A stretch of DNA of 64,000 nt from the NCBI GenBank assembly GCA_003260075.1, contig QLIY01000346.1, positions 1-64,000 on the forward strand. The letters are read 5' to 3'. Positions 33,637 through 63,440 of this stretch are shown piece after piece. A program made the position numbers and the translations under genes. Below the pieces are notes generated by a model, which searched no databases, was not told the DNA's origin, and saw nothing but the letters and a program-made list of their open reading frames with translations. Source of the stretch: Phallusia mammillata (taxonomy: Eukaryota > Chordata > Ascidiacea > Phlebobranchia > Ascidiidae). Every line of letters begins with the position of its first letter. Within the stretch, counting starts at the first letter, position 1.

Positions 33637-34584
33637 TCAACATATTCCAACAGCTCTAGATTAGCTTGCTTTGGTGCAATTTACGAAACGTCTCGGTTCG
33701 CGCACCTCGATTTATCACAATTTTACCCCTTCGTGATGACAGTGATACCAGGTTTATGTGGGCTCCCTAGCACTCTATCCAATTGCACTTTGTAGTAACG
33801 TTCTGACAAAAATCTCATTCAGTTTTATGACAAGACTGTCTTTAATTTTGCATGTACTGTAACCTACTTTCGCGTTAAGGTAAAGTTACTTTTATACACG
33901 CTACACGATATATATATATCTATTATTTTTTGAACATTAAAAATGCCTAACTGTTGTGAAGTATGCGTGTTCACTTTTTAACACCCCCCCCCCCCTGATG
34001 AATCTTAAATGTTTGAAGGGAACTTGATTGTCATCTAGAATGTTTACTTTGCTCCGTTTCGAAAATTGATTGCCGACTTTGGTTTTTGTAATTTTTTCAA
34101 CTTTTGGTATTTCATTTGACAATATGGATCATAATGCTCTAACTGGCTAATATACGCAGGAATAACTTACTTTTTACGCAGGAATAACTACAGAGACGAT
34201 TATCTGGAATTTATGAAGGAACTTTTTTTACAATAGTCAACATATTCCAACAGCTCTAGATTAGCTTGCTTTGGTGCAATTTACGAAACGTCTCGGTTCG
34301 CGCCCCTCGATTTATCACAATTTTACCCCTTCGTGATGACAGTGATACCAGGTTTATGTGGGCTCCCTAGCACTCTATCCAATTGCACTTTGTAGTAACG
34401 TTCTGACAAAAATCTCATTCAGTTTTATGACAAGACTGTCTTTAATTTTGCATGTACTGTAACCTACTTTCGCGTTAAGGTAAAGTTACTTTTATACACG
34501 CTACACGATATATATATATCTATTATTTTTTGAACATTAAAAATGCCTAACTGTTGTGAAGTATGCGTGTTCACTTTTTAACAC
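33400..34584. repeat. 585-base duplicated contig ends around C12 run (33984-33995)
   Basis: The 3' part of the unrecognised gene, including the candidate last exon and the sequence down to GCGTGTTCACTTTTTAACAC, is present twice. Most of the second half is identical. Differences concentrate around 33525-33580, where the second copy has a partial repeat of ACGCAGGAATAAC. Confidence 0.8.
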
Positions 34585-34597
34585 AAATAGGCTGCAA

Positions 34598-35098
34598 CAT
34601 AGGCGCCGAATAGGCGGTGGCGGGGTGGCGCCGCCACCTTGGGTTTTTAAAGCACGGTGGCGGCCACCGTGGATATTTTGGTTAGTTTGTTGCTGTAACG
34701 TACAGAATATCGTCAAATCGGAAGACAATTTTGAACAATTTAGCTTTCAAACATACGTGCTGGCGATACAGCAACAAAACGTGCCTCCAAACTGCAAACA
34801 GTTTTGGTTAGTGCCTAATTGTTTATGACGTCAAACAAACGTTGGGTCATTGTTGTGTGTAAATGTGTTGTAATAAATAGTTAACCTTGACAAAACATTT
34901 TCTTAAAATTGCTAAGCCAATGACAAACGTTACAGCAACGTGTTAAAAACTTAAAATTATTTAAAACATCGATTGTGACGAACGTTGCATTCTATGAAAG
35001 GTTTGTGGCTTTCAATTTGAGTTCTTGTAGTTGCACGCATTAGTGACGTCATATTTTATGTCCGCCACCTTGCATTTTTGTAAAACTCGGCGCCTATG
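34598..35098. mobile_element. hAT-like MITE with TIR CATAGGCGCCGA
   Basis: The left end is CATAGGCGCCGAATAGG and the right end CTCGGCGCCTATG. The flanks GGCTGCAA (34590-34597) and GGCTACAA (35099-35106) form an 8-bp target duplication with one mismatch. Both subterminal regions carry CCGCCACCTTG words. It lies only on the second allele-like copy downstream of the unrecognised gene. Confidence 0.8.
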
Positions 35099-35106
35099 GG
35101 CTACAA

Positions 35107-36592
35107 TTACCACAATAAATTGTGTTTAGTCTACTTTGTTGCAAATACGTTGCAAACACTGCCCTAAATTAGTTTAGCGCACCATGCTTCATCTAAAATC
35201 CAAAGAAGCATTCTGCCCAAAAGCTGTCGAATAAGTGTTGCAAGTTTTGGCAGAATCGGATTCAACTGCCCAGAACCACGAGAGAAGAGAACACTGCATG
35301 CCTATCGTTTGGCCTTCTTGCTTATGCCTTGACATATACGATATAAGTAACTTAGTAATGCTTGGGAGAAAGATTTGATTCGGTATGAAGCCTTCGATAG
35401 GCCTTGCGCAGGCCCACCATGATCCATTGTGACATACAACAATGTGTTTGTGTTTTATTTAATCTACAAAAGGTTTGGAAATAATCCAACTGTCCGTGCT
35501 ATTTTATTTTCTGCATTGTTTGTTGAAGTTGTGCTTTGTTTTTCAAACAGTATGTTGAAATCTCCTTTTGCTCAACTTTACTTCTACCCAACATCTACAC
35601 CTACACGGCCTTATATCTCCGCGGCCCTGGTTCGGGTTCTGCTCCGGTTCGACTCCCAGATGCTAAAAGAGGTTTGTTGGGGTGTAGCTGCAGCCTATTT
35701 AAAACTAATAATATGTTGTTAGAGAAGTAGGGTATGAACAGTTCACCAAGCGTTATCGTCCCGTTTCGCCTCACTTGAGTCGGAGAATAGAGAAAGGGTC
35801 GCTTTCATGGGGGGGGGGTGACTCCCAGATGCTAAAAGAGGTTTGTTGCGGTGTAGCTGCAGCGCCGCTACGCGCCTCGAATCTATTTGGTCACGTTCGG
35901 CTAGAATTTGTCATTTAAAATCCTATTTAAAACTAATAATATGTTGTTGGAGAAGTAGGGTATGAACAGTTCACCAAGCGTTATCGTTCCGTTTCGCCTC
36001 ACTTGAGTCGGAGAATAGAGAAAGGGTCGCTTTCATTCATTTCTTTAGCGAGAACACATTCAATGACGCGCCGCAACGCTTTGTGTTTGGATAGATAGCG
36101 TTGAACAAATAACGCTCACTCTTTGCCGTTGTAACTAAGTACCAACTCTACACGAGATTATGGTTTGGAATCTCGAGGGTTGCTACACTGTCTCTTGAAA
36201 TTTCAAACTTGCCTTTTCTGTTTGTTCATGGCAGTTTATGCGGGCAAACAGCACCCGTTAGAGCCAACGTAGCTTGTGAGTGTGGTGACCAAACACAGAT
36301 TTATGGGATAAAACATATTTTATTGTGCTTTGTAAACCAGTACAAACAATGTTTTGTCCGTTCCATTCGAAGTGCAGAAAACCGATCTCATACTCGACGT
36401 AAGAAAGGTTTGTAATTTTGGAAAGCCTGTTGATTTTGCCTTATTTTAAGCTAGTTGAATACTCACAAGTGCAGCAGAGCAAGCAGCCTTTAGTCAAACG
36501 GTTTGTGTTTCTTGTATTGCAAATATTATATTTTGAAGGAAACTTGGCTAAAAAGTGTTCCTAATAACTATTTAAATGACAGATTAATTAAA
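35107..36592. other. No gene identified; contains duplicated ends around G10 run (35809-35818)
   Basis: GACTCCCAGATGCTAAAAGAGG occurs at 35651 and 35820, and the sequence after it recurs up to about 36035. The second copy has an extra stretch (GCGCCGCTACGCGCC). Here the run is G, not C. A GGTTCGACTCCC near 35646 looks like a tRNA T-arm but no tRNA can be folded around it. The region should contain the HSBP1 promoter. Confidence 0.5.
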
Positions 36593-36668
36593 CTCTTTGT
36601 TTTTGCAGTTCATCTGTTTAAATATAACAATTGAATTTGTTTTGGCAACATCTGTTATTTCACCAACA

Positions 36669-36881
36669 ATGGCAGACAATGATCCAAAGAGTGTTCAGGA
36701 CCTAACAGCCTTTGTACAGCAAGTGTTACAAGACATGCAAGGCAAATTTCAAAACATGTCCGAAAACATTGTGACAAGAATTGATGGCATGGGTGGACGA
36801 ATTGACGACTTGGAAAAAAACATTGCTGAGTTGCTCTCACAGGCTGGTGTGGATGATGATGAACTTAGCCAAGCTGAATAG
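36669..36881 (+). CDS. HSBP1: Heat shock factor-binding protein 1
   Basis: A 70-residue protein beginning [18 protein letters not shown], closely matching animal HSBP1 over its whole coiled-coil core ([20 protein letters not shown], then SQAGVDD). HSBP1 binds the trimerisation heptads of HSF1 and dampens the heat-shock response; it also forms hexameric coiled coils and acts in WASH-complex assembly. The hydrophobic heptad pattern is intact, and the length is close to the usual 70-76. The coding region is a single exon. A strong acceptor (TTTGTTTTTGCAG, ending 36608) lies 60 bases upstream of the ATG, so there is a 5' UTR intron or an SL trans-splice site. Candidate poly(A) signal: ATTAAA near 37133. 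Confidence 0.95.
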   Translation: MADNDPKSVQDLTAFVQQVLQDMQGKFQNMSENIVTRIDGMGGRIDDLEKNIAELLSQAGVDDDELSQAE

Positions 36882-39788
36882 TTAAATTTTATTATTTCTG
36901 GTGTCTGCTGCATTTTAGAAACATTAGAAGTGATTTTTATTACATGTTATATTCTACACAGCAGTATGGAAAACATTTTTGTGCCAAAAACTTAAAATGT
37001 ATTGTATTAGTTTTGCAACAAGATTGTGTTTGCTTTTTTTAAAGACGGTACATAACAGTGTGTGTAACATAAACAATATTATGTGGGACATTTAAATTTG
37101 TCTTCTTTCACCATGGAACTGTGCTTTCCTAACATTAAACAGTTCTTTTGTACATTGTATCGGATGAATGAGATGTATTTTGTTGGTTGTTCAGTACAAA
37201 CTCTTTGTCACACCACTCTTTCTACATTCTTTCAAACTGTATTATGCTTTTGAGTACTGGTAATTTCGTACAGCATAAAGTTGGTTGGCAAAAAATGCAA
37301 TCTAGTATGTAACCAAAAATGGTTTCACTCTAAACGTTTTGCAACATACTGAAAAATGTTTGTCATTAATCGTATGCTTTGCATTTAAACCTATATTACC
37401 TTTTCCACTGTGTTATATGAATACATGTTTACACACAACTATAATGATTAGTGGACTGTGGTTTTCGTAGGTTTATCACACAGGATACAAGGAAGCAGTA
37501 CATGACCTGTTTCCGAAAATGTCCTTGTAGCTATTATTAACAGGCAAACCCATCTTATTGTTGCTCATATTGCAACTTTTCAAAGAACAGATGTGTATTT
37601 TGATCTCAGTGATGTGAGCACACCACACATGGATTTTGAGCATCACAATGGAATCAAGCTTTCATTCCCCACTAACAATGCCTGATTTGCTGATATGATT
37701 AAACATCAGTTGAATACGAATCAAGTATTTAAGTAGCGTATGTATCGTTGCTAAACATACCTTAACAAGGTGACACCACAAACTAACCTTTAAAATAACC
37801 TGGCAGGCAGGGTAGGTCCGATGCTGAATTGGCGGGTCATTTGCTTTGTTTATAATATCTCGTGAGCTTTCGTTTAAATCCATTTTATTTCTGAACTTCC
37901 CCCAGGGCAAACCTATTGCGCACGCCAACAACATAATCTTGTTTACGCCAAGGGGACTAGCCGATAGTTAATGCGTTTGACTTTTAACAACTTCATGATC
38001 TTGCCTGTTAGCAACAGCTTACCGGTACCTCAATTTTTAAAATTGATTTTCGCATAACTCTTTTTCAGGAGTTTAACAACGTAAGCGTCACTTTAGTGAG
38101 CCTTAGGATTCGCCCAAATTACTTACATTTTTCTAAATACTCCAACGGTAAAAAAGAATGCAAAAAGTTGTAATTGACAGGATTTAATATCGAGCGTAAA
38201 CGGTCCATAGAAGTGTTAAATCATCCAGTAGGCGAAAAGTCAAGTTACTATATTACACACACGCAATAACATACAAAACACAGGGGCGTATTTGTCAAAA
38301 ATACCAGTATAGGGTGGATACACTTCAGTCCGTATGCAAGAACGAAATTAGTCACCTAAGCGCTTGAGTGACAAATTAAACTGGGTTTCTGCACACGGCC
38401 CTGAAATGTTTGGAAAACAAAGACGCGCAGTAAAATGATACGCAACAGAAAATTGTACCACTGTTCAATGCATGACGTGAATACTTTTTTGGTGTTCATA
38501 TTTTTGCATGTCGTGATGCAAGCTGTATAGAAGTATTTTTTGTGGTCTTTTCATAAACGACGAGTAAGGTTCCGCCCCGATTACAAAAGTACGCTCAGAA
38601 ACTCGTATTACATAATGTATTTTACAAATAACTTCCAATCTTTCCTTAGTGCGATGATGTGTGTTGAAAGTTTCAGATTTTAGGTCAAAGCCCTGGTTAT
38701 GCATTTGACTTCGCGGAAATTTTAAATACACCCGTAATGGACAAACAGTAAACAGGAAAAACGCAAAAATCAATAACGTATGTTTTCCTGGAAACGAAGC
38801 ACAAATTCACAGATAAGGCCTAGAAAAAACGAAAATGGCCAAATCGCACAACAGGCTGAATAGAGTAAGAGAATTAAACTAGTCGCGTTTGTCAAAAAAA
38901 AACACCAAAACCGTACCTATAAGTATTGCTTGTCACCATTCAATTTGACACGGTTTAAAGACAGGAAATAATAAAATAATTACGGACGTTTGAAATAGAA
39001 TGTAGTATTATGAGATTATGATATGATCATAAACGTGTGTTATGAAAGAATAAATGAAAGAATCTGGACTGGAAAGAAGGTAGGGCAAAAAGAAAGAACA
39101 CAACTGTTGCAAAAAGCAATAAAACGTTTGTTTTGGTCGTTTCATTTATGAGGTGGGGTAACAAATATCCCGGTTATTTACAATGCCTTAAGGTTGTACT
39201 ATATCCTGCATCAAACGCTATAGCCAACCCCTAGCGCAGAACACACTGCGGACATAAAATACGAAATGCAAAAAGGGTAATTAGAAGGCGAATATAATCA
39301 AAATAACAAAAGTTAACATGACACAGAAGCGCAAGATAGATAAATGTGGTAAAAATTTTGTTACCTTTGCAAGCCAACACATTTTTTATGTGAGATTTTT
39401 TAATACCTATTGCAACCATAAAAGGCGTCAAATTCAGGCAGTCGCAATATGACAATGATTGTATGTTTAAATACATTTTAGATTATCGCCATTGTGGCAG
39501 ACCTGATGTTTTAAGATTGTTGTAATCAAATGCGCATTACACAAAACCAGCATTGCGTGCAAACCAGGCGTTCGGCAGGGAACACTAAAACGGATCCAAG
39601 AGGCGCAGGCACATGGCAAAGTTAATAAAGCGACTTCCCACGTTCAGCAACTAAAATCATTCTTTAAAATGCCGGCTTAATGCATGCACGTAAGGCCCAA
39701 CGCCTGGAGAGAGCACCAAAAAAGGTGAATTGTAGACTGCGCACGGACAATTGCAGGTCGGTGATTGGTCAATGGCTTTTCCACCACA
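36882..39788. other. HSBP1-NEDD4 intergenic and 3' UTR region, no further gene seen
   Basis: HSBP1 (plus) and the NEDD4-type gene (minus) converge here. Frames such as 37662-37934, 38465-38773 and 39231-39476 resemble no family and lack splice signals in a coherent order. Confidence 0.5.
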
Positions 39789-57055
<17,267 letters not shown>

Positions 57056-58267
57056 TCACTGGTAAAATAACTCCTCTTTTGTTCTTGAGTTAAGAGTTTA
57101 AATCCCAAAAAATAAATCCAGTTAGAAATCAAAATCAGCTCTAAGATAATTCAATTCAGAAATATATTTTCACTTCTTTTACTGCCATTAAAAGAAACCA
57201 ACAATAAGTTAAGAAATTTAACCTAAACACCTGACTGGACAACACAAAGAACCACTCCCCTATGCAAATTGCGTCATTTGTTTATTGTTAGAAATTTGGT
57301 TGTCTGGGACAATGTTCAGATCGACATGAAATGCCACGTGAAGTCATATTGTGCTCTGCAATATTTGAGCTTTTGTAACAGCATTTAACCCTGAAACTTT
57401 TTTTCCTACATATGACTGAATTAACCCACAGCTTCCGAAAAATTTCGCCCATTACTTCTGTGCTTTGACAGAAACACCTTTACAGCACTTCCAGCGGAAA
57501 AGGCGGGTTTGTTTTGATGACCAAAAACGAAAAGGATTAAAATGTAAACTAAATTGTTTAAAAGAGATGCTCCATCAAAATGCAATTCTTATTTCACAGA
57601 AATTATTTATTAATACCGTTTGTTTTAAAATAGACAAGACAAAAGATTAGTTGTGTTTTTACACATTATATTGTGAGAAGTTTATTTGCAAATTGTACAG
57701 CCAATATCCCAATTTGCACACAACCTAAAGTGTAAAACGAAACTTTGTTAAGTTATTTTATTTTTTAACAGCATATTTTGTGGTAAAATCGATTATACTC
57801 AAGTTTTAAATTCGTGACGAAATTAAGCAGTAGGTTATGCGGTATTCTGTGGTAACTTGTGGTTTGTGGTTGCTACAGAGACAATGTGCGTTTCGTTTCT
57901 GACGAAACAATGCTTTGCAAATTGGCAATCAAGCATTTCCCGTACTGAGAGTTTTTTGCAAATTTGCGATGCAATGTAGGTGTAGGAAGGCTATGGGGAC
58001 TTAATATATTGGGGATTGGCCGTGAGTGTGTTTTGTAAATTCGTATACTTGTTTTTAGTTTTGGTGGTTCTTTTTTCTTTGTGCTAAAAGGTTTGTATGC
58101 TTGTGTAATTACCTGGTTATCTTGCTGTTGTTGTTGTTTTAGATTTGTGTTTCTGTATTTCATGACGTATTTCGTCACTGACATTCTTTATGTCATTGCA
58201 GTATTTATTTTTGCAAAAATATGAGTTTAACTGTTGTTTAAAACGAATATTGTTGTAAAACACCAGT
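57056..58267. promoter_or_regulatory. Divergent intergenic region between NEDD4 and TIMM44
   Basis: About 1.2 kb separates the two divergent start codons, so it should contain both promoters and 5' UTRs. I see no defined TATA box or conserved element. The minus-strand frame 57873-58184 is glutamine-rich by chance repeats (TTGTTGTTG) and is not accepted as a gene. Confidence 0.5.
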
Positions 58268-61200
58268 ATGTGGCCATTGTCACGATTTATTGTCAGTTCC
58301 ACTCTACGGAGGAGTGCTGTGAAATGTATAACGGAGCACCAACAGAACCAAATAGTGATGACCAGGGAACTATTAGCCCATTTTTTGCCAGTGGTAAGTA
58401 ATCATCACACCAAATATCAAAATATAAATGTTTTAGTTTTTAAGTTAAAAAATAGAAAATGTATGATTGTACGAAGTCATGTATACAAACTGTCTTCTAT
58501 TTTCACTTATTTGTTTAACCTAGGTTGGTATAGTAGGGCCAAAACAGTGTCAATGTGCAATGTGTCATGAAAATTATAGTTTTCTTTACAATGTTTTAGG
58601 TGTACACCAGCAGATCTTACTCCCAAAGAAAAGGTTTTTTAGAAAGCCTCATGGACAATATAAAGCAGGAGTATAATAAAGATACTGAGCTAAAAGAAAC
58701 AATCGCTAAGTTCCGTAAAGAAGCACAAGAACTGGAGGATTCAGATGCTTTAAAACAAGCTCGTCAAAAGTTCAAAGACATTGAGAAGGAAGCAATTCCA
58801 GAAGCATTGGGAAAAGTCAAGTCAAAAATTTCTGAGGTAACAGACAAAAATCCAACTGGCAACTTGTTACACACATACCAGATTGGAAAGTTTTATTTTT
58901 GCGCGGAGGATATTTTTTTCGTCAAAATAATTGTGCGGAATTACAATTTTCTGCGCGGATTGATAGACTTTTGATTGACAGGTGGATTTAACGATTAACG
59001 CGATTTGTATGTAACGCCTGCAAGACTATCCGGCCGACAAAAAGAACAACTAAACAAAGTAATAAACACGACGAATCTTCAGTTTTGCTCTATTGCGCAT
59101 GCAGCTGTTGTGCTAGATTCTACAATTTTTCATTTTCATAACGATTTAAACATTTTGCTGGTTAGTTTATGATTGCCAAACTGCTCTTTACTGTCAGTAA
59201 TTATTTGTCATGTAGAAAACATTATTTTATGTAACTTGCCCAGCCGACAGTCACTTTAATAGTCAATCTACGTCCTAAAAATACAGATAAATGTACTTTT
59301 AACGACTACGTTAGCGAAATAGAAATGTTATTTCAAGCGTGACGATCGGTAAGTTTTGATGTGCTTGACTGATTTACGTGGATTGTTCGCGAAATAAGGC
59401 TTGTGACGACATAGAACTTCATTGTGCAACGAAAATATAAAATTTTAAAGAAAGTTTATTATAGTTACCTACGAAAGCTGTGCTAAGTTGCGCGGACAAC
59501 ATTTTTTTGCACGGATTACACGTAAAAAGCCTAAATTTGCGCGGATTACAAGGGGAAATCCAAAATATTGCGCGGCGGATAAATCCTCCGCGCAGGCCAT
59601 TCTTTCCAATCTGGCACACATATACATAAGTGCCAGTTTTTCAATGACTGCTAAAACTGGCAAATAATATTATGCCTGATGTCATTTGGGTTAGTAGACA
59701 CAATTACTAATAGGTATTTGCAACAAGTTTTAGATGGATACTTGTTTGTAAAAACTTCAACCTCCATCAAAGTTTTAATGATTGTACTTTCTCGTACTTC
59801 ATGTTCTCATACTTAACAAAACATTTTTTGAAAACAGACCGCTGAAGGCTTCGGAAAAACAGAGTTTGGAAAGGCAGCAGGAAAGTTCACAGAGGGTTTG
59901 TCTGGTGCTGCAAAGCAAGCTGCAGACAGTGAAACTTTAAAAAAGGCACAATCCATCCTCACAAAAATTGCAGAAGGGTCTGGGGTTGCACCTGACAGCT
60001 TGTACAAAAGACCCGGTATGCTTTTTAAGGGTTTTTTGTGTTTGTTCTAAATTTTACAAGAAAAAAAGTGTAAAATAGAAAAATGTCAAAGAAATTGTGA
60101 AGCTGTTCAGTAAACAAGTTAGGTTAGTGTCCCTTAACTGAAGAAGTGTGTTTTGAACATATGAAAAATACTCTTCAGCACTATTATAGACTTTTTATTA
60201 CAGCATTTTTATAGACCTTTGATCAAATAAACTTGAATGGTTCTGGTTTTATGCAGCAAAATTAAGAAAAAGGAATGACAATCCATTTGGCGAAGTGGAA
60301 AGGGAGTTTGAAGCCAACACTGATGCCACAAATGTTGTCATGCATAAAGATTCCGTGTGGAATCAACAGTGGGAGTCGTTTAAGAACAGTAAAGTGGGAG
60401 AAAGTAAGTTAATCATGTTCTAGTAAACTAATGTAAATAAATTAATGCATCTCTTTTCAGTTGATAAAACAATCTGGCTCTGCAATTATAAAATGGTGGG
60501 GTGTTGATGTGTAGAATGCTAATTATACAATTAAATGAAACCAAAATTATTTTTCTAATTAATCAATTGTCTGTGATACTTGAACTGAACTGGCCCCAAA
60601 AAGCTTCAGAGAAATGTGCTTAAACATTCTTTTTATCATCAGGAATATCAGACATGAAAATGCAGTTTGATGAAAGTGACAACGTTTTTATTAGAGGGTC
60701 GCGCTTTGTTACAGATAAAATTTCCTCAATAGCAGGTAAACAATTTTCTTAAAATATGTGTAAAATTGTTCAATGCAATTGCAGTGCTTTGTTGTCAAAG
60801 GTGGCATGTTTGGGGGAACTGAAATCTCCAAAATCATGACAGAGATTGTCAAAACGGATCCTAATTTTTCTGCGCAAGAATTTATAGAATTTTGTAAAAA
60901 TGACATTATTCCGAATATGATGGAGGCAATTGCGCAGAATGATGAGGAAATTATTAAAGATTGGTGCAGCGAAGCAGTAAGTTGACACTGACTCCTCCAA
61001 TATTTCCACAATTTTTTTGTTAACTTGTCTTGCAAACTTTTTGCAAAGTACATTGCATATGTATGTTTCCTCAGAATACAATTTGTACCAATTAGGCAAG
61101 AATGCCTGATAAAACTCAAATGCGTTAGTTCAAGTTATTAATAAAAAAAATACCTTTATACATTTTATTGCTTTTTGGCTTGATATTAAGTGATGATGAT

Positions 61201-61875
61201 ACTGAAAGTAGTTTTGATCTGATTTCAGCCCTACAACCAAATAATATTTCCTGTGAAGCAAGCAGAACAAATTGGTTGCCAATATGAACTAGCAACAATT
61301 GACGTTGACCATGTTGATATTGCTGGTGCTACAAAAGTTGACCAAGGACCTGTTTTGGTCATCAGTTTTCAGACACAACAAATTATGGTGGTCAGGGATA
61401 AAAAAGGCATTGTGGTGGAAGGAGATGAAGTAAGCCATATAAAAAATGTTTGTTAGGTCAAGTTCAGTGGTAGTCATAAACTAAACTCTTTGATGCAGGT
61501 ATCATACATGTTTGGTGTGGTCTTATGATCTTTCTTCACTGCTAAATTTTAAGTTTTACAAATTCATGAAAATGTTTAGGCTGGGGATATTCCAGTGTAA
61601 AATCTTGTAACACAAAATCTCATCATATTGATATTTCCCTATTTTAAGCTTGTTTTAAATGTAGCGTTTTTAAATGTTCACTTTGTTGCCAATTGGTAAA
61701 CTGCTCTCGGCGATTCAATACCTCCAGTCTTCTGACTATTCGTTTATTTATTTAGAACCAAGTCATGAGAGTATACCATGTATGGGCTTTATGTCGTGAT
61801 GTTGAAGAAATGGATCCCAGAGCAGCCTGGAAGATTATTGACCAATCCATGTCAGCTTCACCAATGCTGCTTTAA
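58268..61875 (+). CDS. TIMM44: Mitochondrial import inner membrane translocase subunit TIM44 (8 exons)
   Basis: Exons: 58268-58393, 58600-58836, 59838-60015, 60257-60403, 60643-60735, 60801-60976, 61229-61429, 61756-61875; 425 residues, close to the roughly 450 of other animals. The N terminus MWPLSRFIVSSTLRRSAVK is a basic, hydroxylated presequence without acidic residues. Next come a charged helical region (KGFLESLMDNIKQEYNKDTE), the Hsp70-binding middle region (FGKTEFGKAAGKFTEG, NDNPFGEVEREFEAN) and the C-terminal membrane-binding domain (DPNFSAQEFIEFCKNDIIP, QGPVLVISFQTQ, VWALCRDVEEMDPRAAWKII). TIM44 anchors mtHsp70 to the TIM23 channel on the matrix side and drives preprotein import. Intron 2 contains a 737-base MITE. 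AATAAA at about 62166 is a candidate poly(A) signal. Confidence 0.96.
58878..59614. mobile_element. MITE with TIR CCAGATTGGAAAG in TIMM44 intron 2
   Basis: 737 bases bounded by CCAGATTGGAAAG and CTTTCCAATCTGG, perfect inverted repeats. The 8-bp target duplication is perfect: CACACATA at 58870-58877 and 59615-59622. GCGCGGA and TCCGCGC words occur near both ends. The 8-bp duplication suggests the hAT superfamily. No transposase is encoded. Confidence 0.92.
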
Positions 61876-63440
61876 ATTCGATGAATTTTGTATTTCACAC
61901 TTTAAACTACACAACTTGAGTTGTGCAGGCACTGCAACAGGCCATGGTGGCCATGTCAACATTTATGCAATTACAATTTTCATTTCCCTCTCAGTGTGTT
62001 GTTGTCTCAGAATCCCAATGTGGTTTGTCACTGCTTGTTGACATTTAAAACATGCGGGATGACTACCTTGATCAGATTTCTTTGACACATAAAGTAAAAA
62101 AAATCACCAATGGTTGCAATGTTTGATGTGTCCGCCTGTATAGTAGATAAACTTACAAAGCATCTAATAAATTCTACAACTCTACCAGATGTATTTTTAG
62201 ACAACTGCATTATGTGATTTGAGCACCAGTAAAAATTATACCCCCAAAAAACTATAATTTACTAAATGTCCCAGGCTGGACAAAGGAATGCACAGACCAG
62301 GGCCCCATAGTTTGCTTTTTCGAAAGAAAAATCTGATTTCTTCTTGCCTGCCTTAGAAATTGAGCAACTATTGGTTTCAATTGCTTGCTGAAATCGTTTT
62401 TATGTCCTGAATTTTAGCATCCAGGAGCTCAAGTTACAATGGAATTTTTTTTTCTTGAGGTATTTGATGAAAATGTCAGATAATTACCCCACTCAGATAT
62501 GGTTACCCAAGCGTTGTTGTAAGTTGCTAAAACTGCACATCTATTTTAAAGTCTGTATTCAACAAAATCAGAAAAAGGTTAATTGTTTGCAAAAAAAATA
62601 TTCTGGCTTGTAGGTTTGTTTATGTAGTACGGGCAACAACTCTAAAGAATTTCCCTCACAGAATGGCAACTACTTAATTAATACAAATGTTAATAAAAGT
62701 CCCTAAATAGACTTAATTTAAAATATGTAGGCTTAGCACTGATCGAATATAACTCTAACAAAAGATATTTCTGGGTAAAAGTTTATAAAAGTGAATGTAC
62801 ACAAAGAAACAAACTATTTACAAGAGTGAAACTGTTGAGCAATGTAACAAAGTGACAATTAAAACATAACATACATAGAAAAATACATCAAGAATAGTAA
62901 GCTTTGTGCTTGTACATAAAAACATAAGTGTCAAGTGTACACAGTTGTGTAATGTCAGGTTTACACTACTTGTGCTTGCACAAACCAACTTCTGTAATGC
63001 CACACAATGTATTGTAAAACCAGTGTCATGATGTTGTGCATGCAGCAATCATAAATAATGATGTCATTTCCTGTGGTGCAACACTGCAAAACTAATCCGA
63101 TTTGATCTGTCAAAAAAAGATGACTATGTTCTGTTGTAAAATGCCAGCTAGGAGATTACTAATTTCAACACACTGCCAGATAACATAAAATGATTGAGGA
63201 GACACATGTACAACACAGATTAATAAAAGAACATAATACTGAAATCTGGTAATATGAGTCCCACATGGGAATTGATATGTATAAGTGTTAGCCTCTACAT
63301 GTATGTATATGGGTTTGTGAATTACAATCATGTATGCATCTTGCAAGTCAGTACCAAATTGGATATTTTTTTATTATCTATTTGGTGTTAATAGTACCAA
63401 TTTGACATTGTACTGATATGCAAAATCTTCACAATGTGGC
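61876..63440. other. Convergent 3' UTR and intergenic region, no gene seen
   Basis: TIMM44 (plus) and MAF1 (minus) converge. The frame at 61778-62041 is the TIMM44 last exon read out of frame; others (62818-63048, 63110-63346) are AT-rich and lack support. TTTATT at 63370-63375 gives AATAAA on the minus strand, about 70 bases after the MAF1 stop. Confidence 0.55.

Noticed and set aside
35620..35670. Possible tRNA (GGTTCGACTCCC)
   Set aside because: No matching acceptor, D or anticodon arms could be found around the T-arm-like motif.
35429..35730. 97-residue frame with alternative frame overlap before HSBP1
   Set aside because: Two frames of similar length overlap, and the region is partly repeated around a G10 run with changes that do not respect either frame.
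57873..58302. Minus-strand frames between NEDD4 and TIMM44
   Set aside because: Glutamine/lysine-rich chance frames overlapping the TIMM44 5' region, without conserved motifs.
61778..62041. Separate gene after TIMM44
   Set aside because: Its first part is the TIMM44 last exon read in another frame; the rest is 3' UTR.
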